A stretch of DNA of 64,000 nucleotides from Grimontia indica (GCF_000333895.2 NZ_ANFM02000009.1:124001-188000), one strand, 5' to 3'. Positions 27,237 through 36,995 are shown, numbered from the stretch's first letter. A program made the numbers and translations. The notes: a model not told the origin generated them from the sequence alone.

Positions 27237-27449
27237 GGCGTGTTTGAAATCAATGAGAGCGGCATGGTTCTTACTGAGTTTGCGCCAGAATTTTCCATTG
27301 AAGAGGTGCAGGCTGCCACCGAAGCGACTTTGTTGGTGTCACCGAATTTACGTCCGATGCAACTGTCGGCTTGCTAGGGCCAAAAAACAAAAAGACCACC
27401 GAGAGGGTGGTCTTTTTGTTTTCGCTGTCGGGCGACTGCGCTATCGCAG
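27237..27449 (+). pseudogene. duplicated atoA 3' fragment with terminator (right direct repeat)
   Basis: It matches the last 47 codons of atoA, its stop, the terminator (27393-27413) and about 35 bp beyond, at roughly 90% or better. It has no start and is fused out of frame to the fliH relic. The substitutions relative to the left copy include silent changes (for example GGT/GGC and CTG/CTT), implying an old duplication or acquisition from a relative. Confidence 0.88.
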
Positions 27450-27458
27450 AAAGAAAGC

Positions 27459-27767
27459 TTATTTTTTGCCTTCTTTGTCCAGACGGGTCAGCTCTTTGAT
27501 TTGACGGCTGATCTCGCGGCGCTCTTTTGAAATCTCTGCGCTCTTGATGATGTGGTCATCAACACGATCTTCGTAGTCAGCTTTCATGTTTTTAACGATC
27601 TCTACGATTTCATCGTGAGTCATTTCTGGCTGAATGTAATCAAGCAGGTTCTCAAGCAAAGTTACGCGCTTCTGGTTGTCGCGGATTTTCTTCTCGTTAT
27701 CCTGAATTTCCCGCTTCAGTTTATTCTTGCGACGAGAGAACTTAACGATCTCGAATACATTGTTCAT
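27459..27767 (-). CDS. conserved coiled-coil protein of unknown function
   Basis: 102 aa, very rich in Lys, Glu and Asp and almost wholly helical. A heptad-like coiled coil runs through residues 10-45 ([22 protein letters not shown]) and again at 70-100. It has no cysteine, signal peptide or membrane segment. I believe similar short proteins occur across Vibrionaceae but know no function. It is monocistronic: a hairpin lies upstream in the duplicated atoA region and the next gene is 250 bp away. Confidence 0.7.
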   Translation of the reverse strand: MNNVFEIVKFSRRKNKLKREIQDNEKKIRDNQKRVTLLENLLDYIQPEMTHDEIVEIVKNMKADYEDRVDDHIIKSAEISKERREISRQIKELTRLDKEGKK

Positions 27768-27980
27768 AGGTCTATAACCTTCTTTGTGTGATCCTGATGA
27801 AATTAAACCACAAGGTGACCGTCGGAAACAGTCTTTTGATCAAGGAAAGCTCAGTATTTTACGAGAACTTTTAGTGACAGCTTGGGCAGGAAAATGTGTG
27901 CTATAACCTCGTGAGCGCAGAATATTCGCGGCACACGAATCGTAAGCGAATTAACCATATAGCATGTTGATAGAAAAGAA

Positions 27981-28006
27981 AAAGGCACGCGTGGAAGCGT
28001 GCCTTT
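27981..28006 (-). terminator. cheV terminator
   Basis: A stem AAAGGCACGC/GCGTGCCTTT with a short loop, followed on the minus strand by a T-rich run, 19 bp past the cheV stop. Confidence 0.8.
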
Positions 28007-28024
28007 GACGAAAGTGAAAGTAAA

Positions 28025-28948
28025 TTACTCAACTGCCCCTTCAAGGCGGACATGTTCACCTTCCAGTTTAAGATGAGCGCCGCGAAGCATGGCATTCACC
28101 AGCTCTGTGGCATCAAACTTGGTCAGCGCTTCGTGAGCCCCTACCTGATGGGCGCGGTCAACACTGATTTCACTGGAAAGCGAGGTGTGTAGGATCAGAT
28201 ACGCTTCGGAGAGCGGCTCGTTGCTACGAATTTCAAAGGCCAATTCATAACCGTCAATGCCTGGCATTTCGATGTCACTCACGACGATATCAAACGGTCG
28301 GCCTTCTCTGGCTGAGTTTTTCAGCTTCTCAAGTGCATCAATCCCGTTGGTGCTAACCACATAAGGAATATTGATGCTGTCGAGCGCTTCTGAAAGCTGA
28401 CGCCTTGCCAGACTGCTGTCATCAACCAAGAGGATGTGCATAGGTTTGAGTTTCTCGCGATCCACATCGGCGAGGATAGGATGAAGTTTGTCTTCCGGCA
28501 TGGGGAAGATTTTCGACATCACCAACTCAACATCCAGCAGTTGCACCAGCTTTTCATCAACATTCATCACGCCAGTGAGGAAGGCTCGTGTGCCCAGGGT
28601 TTCTGGAGGTGGCGTGATATTGCGCCAGTCACATTCACTGATTTTTTCGATACCACGTACCAAAAAGCCTACCACACGACGTTGGCAGTCGGTGATGATG
28701 ATAAAACAGTTTTTGTACTCTTCCTTATCGACAGGTTGATAACCAATCGCTTTCGCCATATCGATAACTGGTGTAGTGATACCACGGATATTCGCGGTAC
28801 CAATGACAGTAGGATGAGAGCCAGGAAGTGCAGTGAGCGGGCAGAAAGGTACAATCTCTCTGACCTTCAAAGTGCCAAGGGCAAAAGTCTGTGTGGCAGA
28901 GAGTCGGAATAACAACATACCCTGCGATTCATTGGCTTTGCTTTTCAT
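28025..28948 (-). CDS. cheV: chemotaxis protein CheV (CheW-receiver fusion), first
   Basis: 307 aa from ATG 28948; the frame is open to 29014 but MKSKANESQGMLLFRL is the sensible start. Residues about 10-160 are a CheW domain coupling receptors to CheA (TFALGTLKVREIVPF, GTANIRGITTPVIDM). Residues about 175-295 are a receiver with LLVDDSS, the phospho-Asp in VVSDIEMPGIDG, the Thr in HTSLS and the Lys in ALTKFD. CheV proteins act as adaptors and phosphate sinks in chemotaxis. It is divergent from a second cheV, about 395 bp apart. Confidence 0.92.
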   Translation of the reverse strand: MKSKANESQGMLLFRLSATQTFALGTLKVREIVPFCPLTALPGSHPTVIGTANIRGITTPVIDMAKAIGYQPVDKEEYKNCFIIITDCQRRVVGFLVRGIEKISECDWRNITPPPETLGTRAFLTGVMNVDEKLVQLLDVELVMSKIFPMPEDKLHPILADVDREKLKPMHILLVDDSSLARRQLSEALDSINIPYVVSTNGIDALEKLKNSAREGRPFDIVVSDIEMPGIDGYELAFEIRSNEPLSEAYLILHTSLSSEISVDRAHQVGAHEALTKFDATELVNAMLRGAHLKLEGEHVRLEGAVE

Positions 28949-29343
28949 ATAGCGCCTGTTTTTAGCCAGAATGAGTAAACAAGAAAAATGATGCATTGCT
29001 TCCAGCAACGCCACAATATCTCTCTTGATTGTAGCTTTTCCTCTTCCTTGTCACACCTATGATGGGCCGATTTATGACACTTATCCAGTAACTTTTCGTG
29101 AATTTCCAGCGTGATCAGAATCTTGCTAACTCTCTGTGAGAGAAGGCATTTGCAGCCCAATGATAAAAATGTAAGTAGAGGTGGGGTAATTTCGCTTTAT
29201 TCAAGGAGTTTTTCTATTATTAAGATGTAACGCGCTAAATAGTTAAACCGAAGTGAGTACCTTCTCATTATGTGTTTTACTGGCTGACAGCGATAAGACA
29301 ATGAGAAATCACAGTGATGTGATCTGAGAGCGGTTAGTAACCC
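28949..29343. other. divergent cheV-cheV intergenic region
   Basis: 395 bp without a convincing gene. It must hold both cheV promoters. I saw no convincing sigma-28 (TAAA-N15-GCCGATAA) match in the right place and spacing. Confidence 0.5.
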
Positions 29344-30285
29344 ATGACAAGCATTTTAGATTCTGTAGACTCCCGTACCAACCTAGTGGGTGAAAACCGA
29401 CTGGAATTGTTGATATTCCAGCTAGGAACACGCCAACTTTTCGCTATCAACGTTTTTAAAGTCAGAGAAGTGTTGAAAGTCCCCCGCCTTAACCAAATGC
29501 CCGGTTCTCATCCCAAAATTAGCGGTGTTGCGACCATTCGAGGTCACTCCATCCCTGTAATCGATATGCGTCAGTCAATTGGTTTGCGTCCGCTCAGCAA
29601 AGATGAAGAAAGTAATCTTATTGTGACGGAGTACAACCGCTCCGTGCAGGCTTTTTTAGTCGGCAAGGTGGTGTATATCAAGAATATGGGCTGGGACGAA
29701 ATTATGGAGCCGCCAAGCACGGGGCGTTCCAATTACCTTACGGCGATCACTAAGCTCGACCATGAAAACGAACAAAAGCTGGTTGAGATTATCGATGTCG
29801 AAAAAGTATTGGCGGAAATTATCTCCTATGACATCGGCATTTCCGATGGTGTGTTGGATGATGATCTCTCTAACCATCTAGTGGGCCAGAAAGTGCTGGT
29901 GGTGGACGACTCTTCTACTGCGCGCAAACAAGTCACCGAAACATTGGGTCAGCTTGGTATCGAGTGCATTGAGAAGAAGAATGGCCAGCAGGCGCTGAAT
30001 CTTCTTAAATCCTGGTGTGATGAAGGCAAAGACCCGCGCAACGAGATCCTGTTAATGATCACTGACGCGGAAATGCCGGAAATGGACGGCTACAAGCTGA
30101 CGTCAGAAGTGCGCGCAGACAGTCGCATGCACGATCTCTATATTGCGCTTAACACTTCACTCAGTGGCAGCTTCAACGAAGCCATGGTGGAGAAAGTGGG
30201 GTGTAACCGCTTCGTGTCCAAGTTCCAACCCGATCTTCTTGTGGATGTGGTGCAAACCCGCATGCGCGAAGCGTTGGGCAAGTAG
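29344..30285 (+). CDS. cheV: chemotaxis protein CheV, second
   Basis: 313 aa. The CheW domain (about 20-165) has FAINVFKVREVLKVP and ISGVATIRGHSIPVIDM. The receiver (about 180-305) has VLVVDDSS, the phospho-Asp in MITDAEMPEMDG, the Thr in NTSLSG and the Lys in FVSKFQ. It is only moderately similar to the neighbouring CheV, so the pair is an old duplication. sixA follows after 6 bp, suggesting cotranscription. Confidence 0.92.
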   Translation: MTSILDSVDSRTNLVGENRLELLIFQLGTRQLFAINVFKVREVLKVPRLNQMPGSHPKISGVATIRGHSIPVIDMRQSIGLRPLSKDEESNLIVTEYNRSVQAFLVGKVVYIKNMGWDEIMEPPSTGRSNYLTAITKLDHENEQKLVEIIDVEKVLAEIISYDIGISDGVLDDDLSNHLVGQKVLVVDDSSTARKQVTETLGQLGIECIEKKNGQQALNLLKSWCDEGKDPRNEILLMITDAEMPEMDGYKLTSEVRADSRMHDLYIALNTSLSGSFNEAMVEKVGCNRFVSKFQPDLLVDVVQTRMREALGK

Positions 30286-30291
30286 GCACGG

Positions 30292-30783
30292 GTGAAGCTA
30301 CTTTTTCTCACCCGCCATGCAAAATCCAGTTGGGATGACCCTTCCCTTGATGATCACGACAGGCCGCTGAATCCTCGTGGCCTGCGAAACGCATCTATGA
30401 TGGGAGCCAGATTGGCGGCATGGTTAAAGCAGCCCCAGTTGATTGTTTCCAGCAGCGCACTTCGCGCAATGACGACGGCACAACTGATGGCAGAACAGTT
30501 TGTTCATTCGCCACCTGTTGTCATTAAAAACACGGTTTACACAGAAGATTGGCAAACGCTGGTAAAGGTTGTAGAGCGGTTTGACGACGATAATGAAAGC
30601 GTCATGTTGGTTGGTCATAATCCGGCTTTCAATGAATTTCTCGCTCATATTCCCTTTGAAATAGATAACCTTCCAACGTGTGGTATAGCGGTGATTGCCC
30701 TTTACAGCCAAAGTTGGTCTAACTGGTCGACGGCAGATAAACAGGTTCTGTTTCTCGATTATCCTAAACGACTGAAACCGTAG
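30292..30783 (+). CDS. sixA: phosphohistidine phosphatase SixA
   Basis: 163 aa, GTG start. Histidine phosphatase superfamily with the catalytic motif LTRHAKSSWDDP at the N terminus and the second catalytic His in MLVGHNPAFNE. SixA removes phosphate from histidine phosphotransfer domains (ArcB in E. coli) and from PTS proteins. The 6-bp spacing from cheV is notable given the many Hpt-bearing kinases in this window. A link is inference only. Confidence 0.9.
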   Translation: MKLLFLTRHAKSSWDDPSLDDHDRPLNPRGLRNASMMGARLAAWLKQPQLIVSSSALRAMTTAQLMAEQFVHSPPVVIKNTVYTEDWQTLVKVVERFDDDNESVMLVGHNPAFNEFLAHIPFEIDNLPTCGIAVIALYSQSWSNWSTADKQVLFLDYPKRLKP

Positions 30784-31077
30784 TCAGTTTAACGCGATGT
30801 CAGGATCCGACTACTGAGACTTATTCACTTTTTCTGTGGATAACCCAGTTAACTCTCGGGGTCTAATCCGCTCGCAAGCCCGAGTTATCGAAGTGACGAA
30901 ATGATCTTTGCGAGCTGGTTAAAAAACGCACAGCTGATCAGTGATGGTCTTTTTACATCCACCCAATGAAATTAAGCCTATTGGAGGCATGCACACACGG
31001 AATGTTTCGGTATAAACTATGTGTCCTTCCTGGCTCGCGGAAAGACCCGTTAGAAGAGAATATTTTGGAGTACATAA

Positions 31078-32436
31078 TTGATCTCTGTAGAAAAAGATGA
31101 GGGGTTAACCGCACGGATTGCGCTGATCAATGAAGAGATAAAAAGACAGGACGTCGAATTCTACCTATTTGTTCCTGGAGAGCTGAATTTCTCCAAGAGC
31201 GTGCTCAGCGAAGATGAGTTTTACTACACGGTACTGTCTAACACCCGTACCTACTTTTCTTCGCAACACCATTTACCGCTTGTTCACTCCCGACTCGCCA
31301 GCCGGGATAAATTGCCTTCTGACAAATATCGTGTGAGCTTGAGCTTGTACGCGTATCAATATGCGCTTTCGCTGGAGAAAACCACACACCGCTTCTTCGA
31401 TACCATGACAGACGTGGAAGAAGAAGAAGCCGTGGAGCAATTGGAAGTGATTACCGACATGGCGGTTGAGATCCTTCGTCGTCTGCGCCGTTATGTGCCG
31501 AAAGATGAAAGTCTCATCAAGTACTACAACAATGTCGATAACTACCTTTCCTGGTTGACTGAGCAGCGTTTTCTTTCGCTGGTGGCGCACATGCCAAGAA
31601 GCGCGGCGTTCAAGCCGATCAAAGAGCAGCTTTTGGCTTTTTGCGAATCTGAAGCTGCTTATCGTATCGACCAAAACTACAACTCATCCAAGGCGCAGAG
31701 TGACCCGACGCGAATGGTCAACAAGATGCGCCTTGCCCGTCGTCTGATTGAATATCCGGTAACGATTCGCCAGAACGATGTGGTATTGGGGCAGAACCTC
31801 AACAAACTGGCAAAAGGTGCGGCAGCAGGTCTGGTGATGATTTTTGTCACCTTTGCGATTATCCGCATGCGTAACTTCTTGGGTGAAATTACCCTGTCTT
31901 TCGCGCTGGCCATGGCGGGGTTATATGCCATGCGTGAAATTTTTAAAGACGACTTGCGTGATGTACTTTGGCGCTTTATTCGTAAAGGGCGTCCTAAGTG
32001 GCGCAAGATGTTTACTGACCCGACATCCGGTCAGCGTATTGGCAATCAGCTGGAGTGGTTGGATTACATCCCGTTCGACAAAATTCCTGATGACGTGCGC
32101 AAGATGCGTAAAGGCAAATTACGTCAACGGGAAGAGTCGGTAGTGAAGATCAAGATGGTGACGCAGATGTCGACCACCAAGTTCCTTAGCGGCTACGACA
32201 TGACGCGGGAAGTGTGGCGACTCGATTTCCGTCCATTTTCCCGCCTGATGGCGCGTGGTAAGCAGCGCTATTACGCGCTGAGTGATGGTCAGGTGACGCG
32301 TGAATCTATCGACAAGCGTCACCAGTTTAACCTGGTTTCCAAGCAGAAAAATCAGGATGGCAGCTTCACGATTCAACGCTGGAAGATCACAGTGAATCGT
32401 TCCAAAGTGGTTGATGTAGAAGAAGTGTTCTCATAA
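31078..32436 (+). CDS. conserved membrane protein of unknown function
   Basis: 452 aa from a TTG start with TTGGAG upstream. A soluble N-terminal part of about 245 residues, helical and charged, is followed by two close membrane helices (about 250-285, LAKGAAAGLVMIFVTFAII and TLSFALAMAGLYAM) and a basic cytoplasmic C-terminal part of about 160 residues. I recognise no domain. The topology (large cytoplasmic ends around a short hairpin) suggests a membrane-tethered scaffold rather than a transporter. It is isolated, 294 bp after sixA, and convergent with dnaE2 at a 15-bp gap. Confidence 0.75.
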   Translation: MISVEKDEGLTARIALINEEIKRQDVEFYLFVPGELNFSKSVLSEDEFYYTVLSNTRTYFSSQHHLPLVHSRLASRDKLPSDKYRVSLSLYAYQYALSLEKTTHRFFDTMTDVEEEEAVEQLEVITDMAVEILRRLRRYVPKDESLIKYYNNVDNYLSWLTEQRFLSLVAHMPRSAAFKPIKEQLLAFCESEAAYRIDQNYNSSKAQSDPTRMVNKMRLARRLIEYPVTIRQNDVVLGQNLNKLAKGAAAGLVMIFVTFAIIRMRNFLGEITLSFALAMAGLYAMREIFKDDLRDVLWRFIRKGRPKWRKMFTDPTSGQRIGNQLEWLDYIPFDKIPDDVRKMRKGKLRQREESVVKIKMVTQMSTTKFLSGYDMTREVWRLDFRPFSRLMARGKQRYYALSDGQVTRESIDKRHQFNLVSKQKNQDGSFTIQRWKITVNRSKVVDVEEVFS

Positions 32437-32451
32437 TTGTTCACTCCTTGA

Positions 32452-35400
32452 TCAGTGAAAGTCCCGTGAATGGACAAGTAACTGATCGAGGGTGTGAGTC
32501 ATATCAATCAATCGTCCAGCCACCACATGCACCACATCGCCTTCGCGCTCTAATATTCCTTTCACTTTTAATATCTTTGCCGATACAAACGGTGTGTTCT
32601 GTGCCCGTGCAGTGGCGAGCCACACCACCACATTGATGTTGCCAGTATGGTCTTCCAAGGTCACAAAGGTTACGCCACTGGCTGTCCCTGGGCGTTGTCT
32701 GCCAGTGACTACACCAGCAACAGTGACCGCTGAGCCTGAACGTATAGTATTGAGCTCACTGGCTAACCGATGTTTGCCCAGTTTGCCGTTTTCATCCAGC
32801 AGGGCGATAGGGTGCTTGCCGAGCGTAAGACCTGTGGCTGCATAATCCTCAATCAAGTCTTCTACCGCAGAAGGGGCGGCGATAGCATTGGCATCCGAGC
32901 TGTCCGGTTGTGTGTTTGAAAACAGCGGCAGAGCGTGGCTGTCATCCATCATCTGCCATCGGGCGGAAAAGCGGTTATCTGCCAGCACCTTGGTGGCGTT
33001 GGCACTGGCGAGCGCTTCCAGATCCCCCCGGCTCAATCCACATTGTCTTATTTCGTTGAGATGCTGGAATCCTTTGTAGGGGCGACATTGCAGCAGCTTC
33101 TCCGCACCAATGTCGGATAAGCCTTTCACAATACGAAAACCAAGTTGCAGCGCAGGCTGACCTTGGACTATCACTTGTTGGTGATCCCACTGGCTTAGAT
33201 TGACGCAGACGGGAAGGATTTTCACCTGATGACGGGATGCGTCCTGCAACAGCTGCGAAGGGCTATAGAAACCCATAGGCTGACTATTGAGCAGCGAGCA
33301 GTAAAAGGCGACCGGATAGTAATGCTTTAACCAGGATGAGGTGTAAGCCAATACCGCAAACGAAGCACTGTGTGATTCCGGAAAACCGTATTCACCGAAG
33401 CCTTGGATCTGTCGGAAGATCTGTTCGGCAAACTCAATGTTATAACCGCGCTCCTGCATACCGTTAATCAGCTTTTCGCGAAAAGGAGCTAGCTTACCGC
33501 TGCGCTTCCATGCTGCCATGGCGCGGCGAAGCTGGTCGGCTTCACCGCCACTGAATCCGGCGGCGACCATCGCAAGTTGGATCACCTGTTCCTGAAAAAT
33601 CGGCACGCCCATGGTACGCGACAACACCGACTCGACTTCTTTCGAAGGGTAGGTGATGTCCTCCTCACCCCAACGCCTTTTCAGGTAGGGGTGCACCATA
33701 TCGCCCTGTATCGGACCGGGACGGACAATAGCAATTTGAATGACTAGATCGTAATAACAGTTCGGGCGCAGTCTCGGCAACATGCTCATTTGGGCGCGTG
33801 ATTCCACCTGAAACACACCGACAGAATCGGCTTTCTGGAGTTGTTGATAGACAATGGGATCGTCACCCATGGCAATGATGTCAGCAATCGACAGACTGCG
33901 CTGATGTTGCTTGTCGATAATGGCAAACGCCTTGCGGATCGCGCTCAACATGCCGAGTGCGAGGATGTCCACTTTCAACAGTCCAAGGGATTCCAAATCA
34001 TCTTTATCCCATTGGATCACGCTGCGTTCGGCCATGGCGGCATTTTCGACCGGCACCAGTTCGTACAACGGACCTGCGGAAATAATAAAACCGCCGACAT
34101 GTTGACTGAGGTGACGCGGAAAACCGCGGATTTCTTCAACCAATTCCAGCAGCCAACGCCCAAGGTGTGATTGGGTGTCCAGACCTAATGCTTCAAGCTG
34201 TTCGCCTTTATCCAGCCCTTTGTCGCGGTGGTTGAGATTTTTGATGTAGTAATCCAGCTGGGTTTCATTGAGCCCCAACGCCTTGCCCACATCGCGGAAC
34301 GCGCTTTTAAAGCGATAGGTAATCACAGTAGCGGCAATGGCAGCGCGCTGACGGCCGTATTTCTGGTAGATGTAGCGGAAGATTTCTTCGCGGCGTTCGT
34401 GCTCGAAGTCGACATCAATGTCTGGTGGCTCGTTACGTTCTTTCGAGATAAAACGCTCGAACAGGACATTGATTTTCTCTGGGTTAACCGCGGTGATTTC
34501 AAGGCAATAACACACCACAGAGTTCGCCGCAGAGCCGCGTCCCTGATACAAAATGCCTTGTGATTTCGCATACTGCACAATGTCGTAAATGGTGAGGAAA
34601 AAATACTCGTACTGCTGTTCGGCAATCAGCCCCAGCTCTTTATCAATGGTTGCGCGTATCTCTGGCTTAATCCCGTTCGGGAAGCGTTTGCCAATGCCTT
34701 CTTCTACCAAGTGTCGCAAGTAACTGCTGGCGGTGAAGCCATCTGGTACCAGCTCTGCGGGATATTCATAGCGAAGCTCACTGAGACAAAAGGTACATTT
34801 CGCCGCAATGCGCTGGGTTTCTTTTCGCCAGCGCTCGGGATAGAGCTTTTCCAGTTTCTCAACAGGTTTGAGTGCCTGTTCGCCATTTCTTGGCAAATCG
34901 AAGCCGCATTGTTGTAAAGGTTTGCCGAGCCGAATCGCCGTGATGACATCGAGTAAAGGCTGGCGGCGGGGGTGATGCATCAGTACATCATTGGTGCAGA
35001 CAATTGGCAGGTCGTGTGCTTTTGCCAACGATTCCACCATGGCCAGATATGTGGATTCATTGGGCAGTAGCAGACGCTCAACGCCGATCCACAGTCTTTC
35101 TTCAAACGTGTTCTTCAACCAGTGCTGAAAATCCTCGGGTTTGTTTTTTTCTTCATGTTTGAGTGTCGGTAGCCAGATGCAAAGACACTGGGTGATGTGG
35201 CTGAAATCATCACTGAATACCTGATAATGCCCTTTTTCGCTGCGCATTCTGGCTTGGGTAATAAGGCGTGCCAGCTCGCCATAGGCTTGTCGGCTGGGGC
35301 AAAGCAGCACCAGTTTTTCATCCTGAAAGGTGATTTCTGAACCAATGATCAGCTTGAGTCCGAGGTTCTGGTCGCGGTTTGCAGTGTGAGCACGTACTAC

Positions 35401-35565
35401 GCCAGCAAGCGAGCATTCATCAGTGATGGCGAGTGCGCTGTACCCTAAAGTGGCAGCGCGAACAACCAGCTCTTCCGGGTGGGAAGCGCCGGTCAGGAAG
35501 CTGTAATTGGTTTTACAGTGCAGTTCTGAAAAAGGCTGTGGGCGAATAGTCGAAGGTGTTGTCAT
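32452..35565 (-). CDS. dnaE2: error-prone DNA polymerase DnaE2 (ImuC)
   Basis: 1037 aa from ATG 35565; the frame runs on to 35616 inside imuB, but MTTPSTIRPQPFSELHCKTN is the expected start. The N-terminal PHP domain begins LHCKTNYSFLTGASHPEELV. The polymerase catalytic aspartates lie in PDIDVDFEHERREE. It has (HhH)2 and OB-fold regions (GVVTGRQRPGTASGVTFVTLEDHTG) and lacks the long C-terminal tail of the replicative DnaE1. It carries out mutagenic translesion synthesis together with ImuA and ImuB, induced by DNA damage. It is the last gene of the imuA-imuB-dnaE2 operon. Confidence 0.95.
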   Translation of the reverse strand: MTTPSTIRPQPFSELHCKTNYSFLTGASHPEELVVRAATLGYSALAITDECSLAGVVRAHTANRDQNLGLKLIIGSEITFQDEKLVLLCPSRQAYGELARLITQARMRSEKGHYQVFSDDFSHITQCLCIWLPTLKHEEKNKPEDFQHWLKNTFEERLWIGVERLLLPNESTYLAMVESLAKAHDLPIVCTNDVLMHHPRRQPLLDVITAIRLGKPLQQCGFDLPRNGEQALKPVEKLEKLYPERWRKETQRIAAKCTFCLSELRYEYPAELVPDGFTASSYLRHLVEEGIGKRFPNGIKPEIRATIDKELGLIAEQQYEYFFLTIYDIVQYAKSQGILYQGRGSAANSVVCYCLEITAVNPEKINVLFERFISKERNEPPDIDVDFEHERREEIFRYIYQKYGRQRAAIAATVITYRFKSAFRDVGKALGLNETQLDYYIKNLNHRDKGLDKGEQLEALGLDTQSHLGRWLLELVEEIRGFPRHLSQHVGGFIISAGPLYELVPVENAAMAERSVIQWDKDDLESLGLLKVDILALGMLSAIRKAFAIIDKQHQRSLSIADIIAMGDDPIVYQQLQKADSVGVFQVESRAQMSMLPRLRPNCYYDLVIQIAIVRPGPIQGDMVHPYLKRRWGEEDITYPSKEVESVLSRTMGVPIFQEQVIQLAMVAAGFSGGEADQLRRAMAAWKRSGKLAPFREKLINGMQERGYNIEFAEQIFRQIQGFGEYGFPESHSASFAVLAYTSSWLKHYYPVAFYCSLLNSQPMGFYSPSQLLQDASRHQVKILPVCVNLSQWDHQQVIVQGQPALQLGFRIVKGLSDIGAEKLLQCRPYKGFQHLNEIRQCGLSRGDLEALASANATKVLADNRFSARWQMMDDSHALPLFSNTQPDSSDANAIAAPSAVEDLIEDYAATGLTLGKHPIALLDENGKLGKHRLASELNTIRSGSAVTVAGVVTGRQRPGTASGVTFVTLEDHTGNINVVVWLATARAQNTPFVSAKILKVKGILEREGDVVHVVAGRLIDMTHTLDQLLVHSRDFH

Positions 35566-35588
35566 AGGCAGCGATCTCAAACAGCGGA

Positions 35589-36995
35589 TCAACAAAAAAG
35601 GCCATGCTCGAACCACTCACCTTGTGCGGTTCGAAATACCCAGCAAAGTTGTCCCCGTTTATTACGGGCGACAAAGTAATCGCGCTGGATGGGCGATTTA
35701 TCCCACCAACCACCACTGACGCGTTCTGGGCCTGTAAGTGTGTCAGGGCGAGACAGCAGAGGGCGGGGAGACACATGAAGCAGTGCAGGACGTGTCGGCA
35801 GGAAGGGAGGCAAGAGCTGCGTACTTTTCTGCAACGGCAATTGGCGCTTGAAGGCACGCTCTGGGCGGTGGTCATTCTCCAGTGACAGGCTGTAAACCCC
35901 ATGTTTCCCCGCTTTCGCCTGCATCAGGCTGATCAGTTCTCCCGGCGTGAGTTGTCCACGTTTACCTGCGAACAAATCCTGAGTGGGGGATTGTCTTGGC
36001 AGCAGAGTATTGGCTTCCAGTCGAAGGTGGGTGACAGGGGCATCCAGCTTAAGCTTTTCCAGATGAAGTTGGAGCAGCGGCATCCAGCGGCTGGTGGCAG
36101 ATTCCGGCGTTGCTGCAGTGATCTCCAAGACTTTGTCATCTTGCTCTCGCTGTGTCAGCACAATGGTAATGGCGGGGGTGACCGCCTCCCTGACGTGCAG
36201 GAACTTCTCCATTTCTTTGAGCATGCGCTGAAGTGGAAAGCAAAGCGTCTGGCTATTGGAAATGTCATGCAAAAGCTCCAGTGACTGGTAGAAGTGCTCG
36301 GGCGGTGTGAAGCTCGCTGGTAAAGCGAGGCTTTTCTGGGTTAGGGAACGTAGGTGAGCTGTCAGCGGTTTACCGAAACGCTGACCGAGTGAATCCACCG
36401 GTAACGCCAGCAATTGCTTGGCGTGCCGGATTCCCATGCGCTCCAGCTGAACAACATGTCTCTCTGTGAATCCCAGTTCTCGCACAGCAAGCGCAGCGAG
36501 TGCCTGTTCAGCCGCTTCCGGGGTCAGGTAACCACAATCTGCCTTTGCGCGTGCAAGCCAGCGTGCCGCTTGTGGATAAGGGCTAAGCGCGAAGTGATAT
36601 TGCACCTGCTCGCCACTGAGCACAGGCAGCAGTGATTGCCAGTAGTTGTCCAGCGAGCCATAAAGCTTGAGCATCGGAGTGACTTTCATCAAAAGCCCGT
36701 CCGGTGCGTAAGGAATGATGTCCGCGTTGACCTGATACAGCAGGGAAGCCAGTTGCAATAGACGGTCGGTTTCGGCCTGTTCATCATAGTCAGCGACGTC
36801 TAAGCCATGACATAGCGCGCTGGCGGTGCCAAGATCGTTACCCGTTACAATGCCATATTCCTGTGCCTGTGCGTTGGCTTGATAAACATGGCCTGTCGTG
36901 CGGGAAAGCACAATCAGCGGTGTTTCCACCCTGTTATCGCGGATAAGGGTGTCGAGCAGCAAGGCGGGGAAATGCAGATACAACCAGAGGATCAT
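35589..36995 (-). CDS. imuB: ImuB, inactive Y-family polymerase-like mutagenesis factor
   Basis: 468 aa. It has a DinB/Y-family fold, but the catalytic acidic residues at the N terminus are missing (MILWLYLHFPALLLDTL where active enzymes have DxD), as known for ImuB. The family uses it to bridge DnaE2 to the sliding clamp. It overlaps imuA by 4 bp and is 23 bp upstream of dnaE2. The C terminus contains the usual ImuB tail region that binds ImuA and DnaE2. Confidence 0.92.
   Translation of the reverse strand: MILWLYLHFPALLLDTLIRDNRVETPLIVLSRTTGHVYQANAQAQEYGIVTGNDLGTASALCHGLDVADYDEQAETDRLLQLASLLYQVNADIIPYAPDGLLMKVTPMLKLYGSLDNYWQSLLPVLSGEQVQYHFALSPYPQAARWLARAKADCGYLTPEAAEQALAALAVRELGFTERHVVQLERMGIRHAKQLLALPVDSLGQRFGKPLTAHLRSLTQKSLALPASFTPPEHFYQSLELLHDISNSQTLCFPLQRMLKEMEKFLHVREAVTPAITIVLTQREQDDKVLEITAATPESATSRWMPLLQLHLEKLKLDAPVTHLRLEANTLLPRQSPTQDLFAGKRGQLTPGELISLMQAKAGKHGVYSLSLENDHRPERAFKRQLPLQKSTQLLPPFLPTRPALLHVSPRPLLSRPDTLTGPERVSGGWWDKSPIQRDYFVARNKRGQLCWVFRTAQGEWFEHGLFC

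Noticed and set aside
27046-27504. A 152-codon plus-strand frame as a real gene
   Set aside because: It fuses fliH relic sequence out of frame with the atoA 3' duplicate and runs through its terminator into the next gene. It is a chance fusion of relics.
29050-29085. Possible sigma-28 -10 element (GGGCCGATTTAT) between the cheV genes
   Set aside because: No TAAA -35 element at the right spacing, two mismatches in the -10, and about 280 bp from the downstream start.
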